DNA of 10,684 nucleotides, taken from positions 1-10,684 of the forward strand of contig JAHDXX010000030.1 in NCBI GenBank assembly GCA_023384025.1, given 5' to 3'. A program made the translations under genes and the position numbers. The stretch comes from Sphingomonadaceae bacterium (GTDB taxonomy: Bacteria > Pseudomonadota > Alphaproteobacteria > Sphingomonadales > Sphingomonadaceae). A model generated the notes under the pieces. That model saw nothing but the letters and a program-made list of their open reading frames with translations, had not been told where the DNA came from and did not search any database. Shown here one piece after another: positions 6,250-10,684 of this stretch. Numbering within the stretch: the first letter of the stretch is position 1; each line of letters opens with the position of its first letter.

Positions 6250-8466
6250 ATGCTACGCGTCACGCTGACCGCCGCAACTCTCCTGGCCAGTGTCTCCTTT
6301 GCCGCTACCGCCGCCGCCCGTCCGATGACTCCCGAGGACGTGGCGAAGCTTGAAGCGGTCGGTTCGGTCGCGGTCTCGCCCGACGGAACCCGGATTGCCT
6401 ATACCAGCGGCAAATTGCCCGATGTCACCGCTGGCGAGGACAACGGCAGCACCAGGTCGACCCTGTCGGTCGCATGGGATGCGAACACCGCACGCGAATA
6501 CCTGCCGCGCGACGTCAACCCCGGCAGTGTGGCATTCTCGCCCGACGGGCGGATGCTCAGCTTCCTGTGGGCCAAGGGTGACGAGAAGCGCAGCGTCTGG
6601 GGCATGCCGGTCGATGGCGGTGCCCAGCGCAAGCTCGCTGAAGTGAAGGACAGCGCGGTGCGCCAGTATGCCTGGAGCCCGGATGGCACGACGCTCTACC
6701 TGCTGACCGGCGCGGAGGAAAACAAGGCCCGCACCAAGGCGAAGAAGGCCGGGTTCGACGCGGTGGTCTACGAGGAAGAACTCGACCTGACCCGCCTGTT
6801 CGCGGTCACGATCGGCGCCGAGCCGGACAGGGCCCCGCGGCAGATCACCGTCCCCGGCTATATCAGCGAAATTTCCGTCCTTCCCGATGGCAAGCATGCG
6901 GCGGTCAAGTCCGCACCCAGCCCGCGCGTCGATGACAGCTACACCTCGACCCGGGTCAACGTGATCGACCTCGCCAGCGGTGCGGTCAAGGCAGTGGTCA
7001 AGACCCCCGGCAAGCTCGGCGATGTGGAAGTTTCGCCTGACGGCAAGCAGATTGCACTGATCGCCGGGGTCGACCAGCACGATCCGGCGGATACCACGCT
7101 GCATCTGGCCGATGTCGCGACCGGCGCCTTCCGCGCGCTCAACCCCGATGCCGCAGAGGCGGCGGTCGATGCCGAATGGCTGCCCGACGGGCGCCTCGCC
7201 GCGGTGATCCACGTCGGCGCGCGCAGTTTGCTCAGGGTCTACAAGCCCGATGGCAGCCTCGACCACGAGCATGACGGCGGCGCGCTGATCCTGACCGGGG
7301 TCGAGGCGGCCGGCAACCGGATCGCCGTGCGCGCCAACAGCCCGCAGCACCCGACCGAACTGTTCGTGTGGGACCCCGGCTCAGGGGCCGGGGCAGGAAA
7401 CGGCGCCTTCAACCGCTGGACCCGGCACAACCCCTGGCTGAGCGAGATCACTTTCGGCAAGCAAAGCGCAGTCACCTATACCGCGCGCGACGGCCAGCAG
7501 ATCGAAGGCGTGCTGATCGAACCGGTTGGCCCCGCGCCCAAGGGCGGCGCCCCGCTGATCATGAACGTGCACGGCGGGCCGGAAGCGCACGAAAGCAACG
7601 GCTGGCAGACCGCCTACAGCAAGCCGGGCCAGGTGGCGGCAGGGCAAGGCTATGCCGTGTTCCTGCCCAACTATCGCGGCTCGACCGGCTACGGCGTCGC
7701 CTTCGCCAAACAGCATCAGGGCGATTACGCGGGCAAGGAGTTCGACGATATCGTCGATGCCAAGCGGCACTTCGTGGCGCAGGGGCTGGCCGATCCGAAG
7801 CGGGTCGGCATCACCGGCGGTTCCTACGGCGGGTTCGCCAGCGCCTGGGGCGCGACCTATTACTCGTCGGAATATGCCGCGAGCGTGATGTTCGTCGGCA
7901 TCTCCAACAATGTCTCCAAGTTCGGCACCACCGACATTCCCAACGAGATGTATCTCGTCCACGAGCGCAAGTGGCCATGGGAGGAATGGGACCACCTGAT
8001 GGAGCGCAGCCCGATCACCCATGTCGACAAGGCGGAAACCCCGATCCTGATCATGCACGGGGCCGAGGACACCCGCGTCTCGCCGACGCAGAGCTACGAG
8101 CTCTACCGCCACATCAAGACCCGCAAGCCGGAAACCCCGGTGCGGCTGGTGCTCTATCCCGGTGAAGGCCACGGCAGCCAGAAGGCCGCCGCGCGCTATG
8201 ACTACAACCTGCGGATGATGGAGTGGTTCGACACCTACCTCAAGACCGGCAACCGCAAGGCCGCCGCGCCCGGATCTGCCCGAAGGCACGACCGGCGGGG
8301 AGGACAAGAAGGACTCCAAGTAACGGTTCGCCCCTTTCCTTTCGGGGAAGGGGGGGCGGCCAAACCTCCGTTCGCCCTGAGCCTGTCGAAGGGCTGCTCT
8401 TTCCTTACGCGGTGCAGAAAGAACTGTGCTTCGACAGGCTCAGCACGAGCGGGTGTGTTAGCGTAA
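6250..8466 (+). CDS. Secreted S9 (prolyl oligopeptidase) family serine peptidase, apparent frameshift near the 3' end
   Basis: The product likely is an acylaminoacyl- or dipeptidyl-peptidase acting on short peptides. A signal peptide covers residues 1 to about 23 (MLRVTLTAATLLASVSFAAT...). Residues about 30-400 carry S-P-D-G repeats of a beta-propeller; about 430-670 are the alpha/beta-hydrolase domain. The triad is visible: Ser525 in G-G-S-Y-G-G, Asp607 in H-G-A-E-D-T-R-V, His641 in G-E-G-H-G. ATG 6250 has AGAGGAA nine bases upstream; TTG 6241 is too close to it. As written the frame runs to 8466, but after codon 674 (8271) it turns unlike protein and translates the downstream repeat. Dropping one G at 8272/8273 gives DLPEGTTGGEDKKDSK and TAA at 8321-8323, a natural polar end of about 691 residues. 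A true or sequencing +1 frameshift is therefore likely; the catalytic domain is intact either way. Confidence 0.9.
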   Translation: MLRVTLTAATLLASVSFAATAAARPMTPEDVAKLEAVGSVAVSPDGTRIAYTSGKLPDVTAGEDNGSTRSTLSVAWDANTAREYLPRDVNPGSVAFSPDGRMLSFLWAKGDEKRSVWGMPVDGGAQRKLAEVKDSAVRQYAWSPDGTTLYLLTGAEENKARTKAKKAGFDAVVYEEELDLTRLFAVTIGAEPDRAPRQITVPGYISEISVLPDGKHAAVKSAPSPRVDDSYTSTRVNVIDLASGAVKAVVKTPGKLGDVEVSPDGKQIALIAGVDQHDPADTTLHLADVATGAFRALNPDAAEAAVDAEWLPDGRLAAVIHVGARSLLRVYKPDGSLDHEHDGGALILTGVEAAGNRIAVRANSPQHPTELFVWDPGSGAGAGNGAFNRWTRHNPWLSEITFGKQSAVTYTARDGQQIEGVLIEPVGPAPKGGAPLIMNVHGGPEAHESNGWQTAYSKPGQVAAGQGYAVFLPNYRGSTGYGVAFAKQHQGDYAGKEFDDIVDAKRHFVAQGLADPKRVGITGGSYGGFASAWGATYYSSEYAASVMFVGISNNVSKFGTTDIPNEMYLVHERKWPWEEWDHLMERSPITHVDKAETPILIMHGAEDTRVSPTQSYELYRHIKTRKPETPVRLVLYPGEGHGSQKAAARYDYNLRMMEWFDTYLKTGNRKAAAPGSARRHDRRGGQEGLQVTVRPFPFGEGGAAKPPFALSLSKGCSFLTRCRKNCASTGSARAGVLA
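8331..8353. terminator. Hairpin after the expected S9 peptidase stop
   Basis: CCCCTTTCC (8331-8339) pairs with GGGAAGGGG (8345-8353) around a 5-nt loop: nine pairs including one G-T. It starts 8 bp after the TAA at 8321-8323. A G-run, not a T-run, follows on the plus strand, so an intrinsic terminator is doubtful; it may be an RNA 3'-end stabiliser. Its position supports 8323 as the original gene end. Confidence 0.4.
8377..8443. repeat. Paired REP-like inverted repeat CTGAGCCTGTCGAAG / CTTCGACAGGCTCAG
   Basis: Two exact 15-bp arms (8377-8391 and 8429-8443) face each other across 37 bp in the gap between convergent genes. Palindromic extragenic elements of this sequence type are widespread in sphingomonads and related bacteria (general knowledge). 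In RNA the arms could form a long stem from either strand, serving as a bidirectional transcript end. No RAYT-type transposase is in the window. Confidence 0.75.
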
Positions 8467-8480
8467 TGGCAGGCCGAGTT

Positions 8481-9068
8481 TCACCCCGCCCCCTGCCATG
8501 CGCGCACGCTTTCCAGCGGCCAGACCAGCATCAGGACGTTGAGCGTGAGGTTGTCCTTCACCACCAGCGCAGTGACGATCTCCGCAGTCACTGCAAGGGC
8601 TACGGTTACTTTCACAGGCAGGCGCATCGCGAGCCAGAAGCCGAAGCTCATCCAGGCGATGTCCGCCATGGAATTGATCACGCTGTCGCCCGAATAGCCC
8701 CAGTTGACCGTGACCGCGCGGTAGCGGTCGATCACGAAGGGCGTGTTCTCGATCACTTCCCACGCCGCTTCAAGGAACACGGCAAGCGCGAAAGCCCAGC
8801 GGCCGGAATGCGCGCTGCCCAGCGACCACTTGCGAAACAGCAGCCAGCCGAGGCCATAGAACAGCATCCCGTGGATGATATGGCTCGGCGTATACCAGTC
8901 CGACAGGTGCTGGCTGTTGCCCGAGGAATTGATGTTGCCGTACCACAGCTCCACCGTGCCGCAAGTGCAGATCGGCGGGCGCCCCATGGCGAGCAGCACG
9001 CCAAGCGTGACCAGGGTGATGGCAAGGGCGGCGATCCACGCCGGGCGATGCGGTGATAGTGTCCCCAT
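8481..9068 (-). CDS. DUF2585 (UPF0314) family integral membrane protein
   Basis: 195 residues from ATG 9068. This start is chosen because AAGG (9080-9077) lies eight bases upstream and overlaps the alternative GTG at 9077. About five hydrophobic segments are visible, near residues 11-28, 63-79, 91-105, 132-148 and 153-171. Conserved polar residues lie in or next to them: H63-I-I-H66-G, F-L-E100-A-A-W-E104-V-I-E-N108, G-D128-S-V-I-N132-S-M-A-D136. These are hallmarks of DUF2585, an alphaproteobacterial family without known function; the layout is reminiscent of VanZ-like proteins. A C-T-C motif sits at residues 34-36, before a W-Y-G-N-I-N stretch that is probably periplasmic. It is convergent with the S9 peptidase and divergent from crtY, with no evident functional link to either. 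Confidence 0.85.
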   Translation of the reverse strand: MGTLSPHRPAWIAALAITLVTLGVLLAMGRPPICTCGTVELWYGNINSSGNSQHLSDWYTPSHIIHGMLFYGLGWLLFRKWSLGSAHSGRWAFALAVFLEAAWEVIENTPFVIDRYRAVTVNWGYSGDSVINSMADIAWMSFGFWLAMRLPVKVTVALAVTAEIVTALVVKDNLTLNVLMLVWPLESVRAWQGAG

Positions 9069-9151
9069 TGCGCGCACCTTGAATCAGCAAGCCCGGCAAC
9101 GCAAGCGCCCCAGTTCGCAATTGCCCGCCCCATTGCTCCTTGGGCCTGCCT

Positions 9152-9161
9152 GCCCTAGGGC
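9152..9161. repeat. Palindrome GCCCTAGGGC just before crtY
   Basis: A perfect 10-bp palindrome ends 9 bp before the crtY ATG and contains AGGG (9157-9160), the only plausible ribosome binding site. It might be a small operator or a weak RNA structure at the translation start; chance is also possible. No TGT-N12-ACA (PpsR/CrtJ-type) site is seen in the 9069-9170 gap. Confidence 0.3.
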
Positions 9162-9170
9162 TGGCGACGC

Positions 9171-10355
9171 ATGAACGGGCGCCGGGTTGAAATAGCAATT
9201 GTCGGAGGCGGGCTCGCTGGCGGGCTGATCGCGCTCGCGCTGCACCGGCGCCATCCGGATATGGCCATCGCCCTGATCGAACGCGAACGGGCGCTCGGCG
9301 GCAATCACCGGTGGAGCTGGTTCGCAAGCGATCTCGATCCCGATGGCACCGCCCTGATGGCGGGCTTCCGCAAGACCGAATGGCAGGGTTACGAAGTCCG
9401 CTTCCCTGCCTACCGCCGCCGTCTGCGAGCTGCCTATTGCTCGCTCACCTCGCTCGATTTCGATGCCGCACTGAGGCGCGAGCTGCCCGAAGGCACGATC
9501 GTGAGCGGTGCGGAGGTGACCGAGGTCACCGCCAGCAGCGTAACGCTGGCGAGTGGCGAACCGATCTCTGCCCGCACAGTGATCGACTGCCGTACCTTTG
9601 CCCCTTCGCGCCATCTGTCTGGCGGGTGGCAGGTGTTCATGGGGCGCCACTTGCGCACGCCGGAGCCGCACGGGCTGGAAGCGCCGGTGATCATGGATGC
9701 GGCGGTTGACCAGCACAGGGCCTATCGTTTCGTCTATACCCTGCCGCTTGGGGTGGACGAGCTGTTCGTCGAGGATACCTACTACGCTGACAGCCCGGTG
9801 CTTGACCGCTCGGCACTTTCCGGCCGGATCGATGCCTATTGCCGTGGGCAAGGGTGGGACGGCCAGATCCTGGGCGGCGAGACCGGCGTCCTGCCGGTGA
9901 TCACAGCGGGTGATTTCAGCGCCTATCGCGCTGAGACCGCTATCGAAGGCGTGGCGGCAGCCGGTGCGCGCGGCGGGTTTGCCCATCCGCTGACCAGCTA
10001 CACCCTGCCGATCGCCGTCGCCAATGCTCTGGCGATTGCGCAAGAGGCGGAACTGCCCGGGGTCCAGATGGCCGCCTTTGTCGACAGCCGGGCGCGGCGC
10101 CACTGGGCGCAAACGCGGTTCTACCGCATGCTCGGACGAATGCTGTTCGATGCGGCGGAACCGGACCGGCGCTATCGCATTTTCGAGCGGTTCTACCGCT
10201 TGCCGCAGCCTTTGATCGAACGGTTCTACGCCGCCCGCTCGACTTTGGCGGACCGCATCCGCATCCTTTCGGGCAAACCGCCCGTATCCGTTGTGCGCGC
10301 TGTGTCGGCGATTGTCGGCAAAGGCACCCCGCTGACTGAAAGACACCCCCGATGA
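9171..10355 (+). CDS. crtY: Lycopene beta-cyclase CrtY
   Basis: 394 residues, the usual size for bacterial CrtY (about 380-400). The enzyme closes both ends of lycopene into beta-ionone rings, giving beta-carotene, at the membrane and with a bound flavin. A Rossmann FAD/NAD motif V-G-G-G-L-A-G-G starts at residue 11. Then come G-G-N-H-R-W-S-W-F (about 43-51), L-F-V-E201-D-T-Y-Y (the family's essential acidic motif), L-P-V-I-T-A-G-D-F, and G-F-A-H-P-L-T-S-Y-T-L-P, all typical of CrtY. ATG 9171 is the first in-frame ATG at the domain start; the upstream AGGG site is weak. The stop overlaps the crtI start as ATGA (10352-10355), so the two are one operon with coupled translation. It is divergent from the DUF2585 gene. 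Confidence 0.95.
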   Translation: MNGRRVEIAIVGGGLAGGLIALALHRRHPDMAIALIERERALGGNHRWSWFASDLDPDGTALMAGFRKTEWQGYEVRFPAYRRRLRAAYCSLTSLDFDAALRRELPEGTIVSGAEVTEVTASSVTLASGEPISARTVIDCRTFAPSRHLSGGWQVFMGRHLRTPEPHGLEAPVIMDAAVDQHRAYRFVYTLPLGVDELFVEDTYYADSPVLDRSALSGRIDAYCRGQGWDGQILGGETGVLPVITAGDFSAYRAETAIEGVAAAGARGGFAHPLTSYTLPIAVANALAIAQEAELPGVQMAAFVDSRARRHWAQTRFYRMLGRMLFDAAEPDRRYRIFERFYRLPQPLIERFYAARSTLADRIRILSGKPPVSVVRAVSAIVGKGTPLTERHPR

Positions 10356-10684
10356 CCGTCGCCGCACCCGCCCCTGTCTCCGCCGCCAGCCAGGGCATTG
10401 TCCCCGAAGCGGGCAAGCGCGCCTGCGTTATCGGCGCCGGGTTCGGCGGCATGGCCCTCGCCATCCGCCTGCAATCGGCCGGGGTCCGGACCACCGTGGT
10501 CGAAGCGCGCGACAAGCCCGGCGGGCGGGCCTACTTCTGGGAGCGCGACGGTTTCCTGTTCGATGGCGGGCCGACCGTCGTCACCGACCCAGATTGCCTC
10601 AGGGAACTGTGGGCGCTGTCAGGCCACGACATGGCGGCCGATGTCGAGCTGATGCCGGTCATGCCGTTCTACCGCCTCAACTGG
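10352..10684 (+). CDS. crtI: Phytoene desaturase CrtI, N-terminal part
   Basis: 111 codons are visible before the right edge; full CrtI is about 490-510 residues. CrtI introduces double bonds into phytoene to give lycopene, the substrate of CrtY. After an Ala/Pro-rich lead of about 22 residues comes the FAD-binding motif V-I-G-A-G-F-G-G (G28, G30, G32, G33), the acidic residue E51 at the end of the second strand (V-V-E-A-R), P-G-G-R-A-Y, and D-G-G-P-T-V-V-T-D-P, all characteristic of carotenoid desaturases. ATG 10352 overlaps the crtY stop by 4 bp. crtB (phytoene synthase) commonly follows in this order and may lie outside the window. Confidence 0.95.
   Translation, partial: MTVAAPAPVSAASQGIVPEAGKRACVIGAGFGGMALAIRLQSAGVRTTVVEARDKPGGRAYFWERDGFLFDGGPTVVTDPDCLRELWALSGHDMAADVELMPVMPFYRLNW

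Noticed and set aside
8377..8443. CRISPR repeat pair
   Set aside because: There are only two arms, in inverted not direct orientation, with no spacer series or cas genes.
8273..8466. C-terminal extension of the S9 peptidase as a real domain
   Set aside because: It translates a hairpin and an inverted repeat, lacks domain character, and a one-base change restores a natural stop at 8323.
9084..10367. Minus-strand open frame of about 430 codons opposite crtY
   Set aside because: Arg/His-rich shadow without motifs; crtY is certain.

Overview
The window looks like chromosomal DNA of an alphaproteobacterium of the order Sphingomonadales, most likely the Erythrobacter group. The reasons are the high G+C (about two thirds by eye, with strong G/C bias at third codon positions), a carotenoid cluster starting crtY-crtI with overlapping ATGA, a DUF2585 membrane protein, secreted DUF885, amidohydrolase and S9 hydrolases, and a paired 'CTGAGCCTGTCGAAG' repeat of a kind common in these genomes. 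This placement is inference; no rRNA is present.

Layout. 1-1600 (-): 5' part of a secreted DUF885 protein, with a perfect 9+9 bp inverted repeat in its promoter region. 1806-2493 (+): two tandem, related small membrane-protein genes. The first has an in-frame TAA exactly where the second has a conserved Glu. 2490-3542 (-): a phytanoyl-CoA dioxygenase-family enzyme whose stop codon interlocks with that of the second small gene. 3648-3720: a 73-bp, 89% identical remnant of the 3' end of an amidohydrolase gene. 3734-4705 (-): a lower-GC lipoprotein gene with a coiled coil and a possible LprI/DUF1311-like C-terminus. 4846-6114 (-): a complete secreted amidohydrolase of the Xaa-Pro dipeptidase-like type. 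6250-8466 (+): a secreted S9 prolyl-oligopeptidase-family peptidase, divergent from the amidohydrolase and apparently frameshifted in its last codons (expected stop 8323). 8331-8443: a hairpin and a paired inverted repeat in the convergent gap. 8481-9068 (-): DUF2585 membrane protein. 9171-10684 (+): crtY (lycopene beta-cyclase) and the first 111 codons of crtI (phytoene desaturase).

Function. Three separately transcribed, exported hydrolases (DUF885, amidohydrolase, S9 peptidase) suggest periplasmic or extracellular peptide use. The right end starts a carotenoid operon making beta-carotene-type pigments. The middle (about 1.6-4.9 kb) is the dynamic part: it holds a nonsense-disrupted paralog, a truncated gene copy and a compositionally foreign lipoprotein gene. 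I found no RNA genes, CRISPR array, transposase or phage genes. The nearest thing to an undescribed system is the pair of small membrane proteins, which share a D..H / E..D / D residue pattern. DUF2585, elsewhere in the window, has a comparable pattern.
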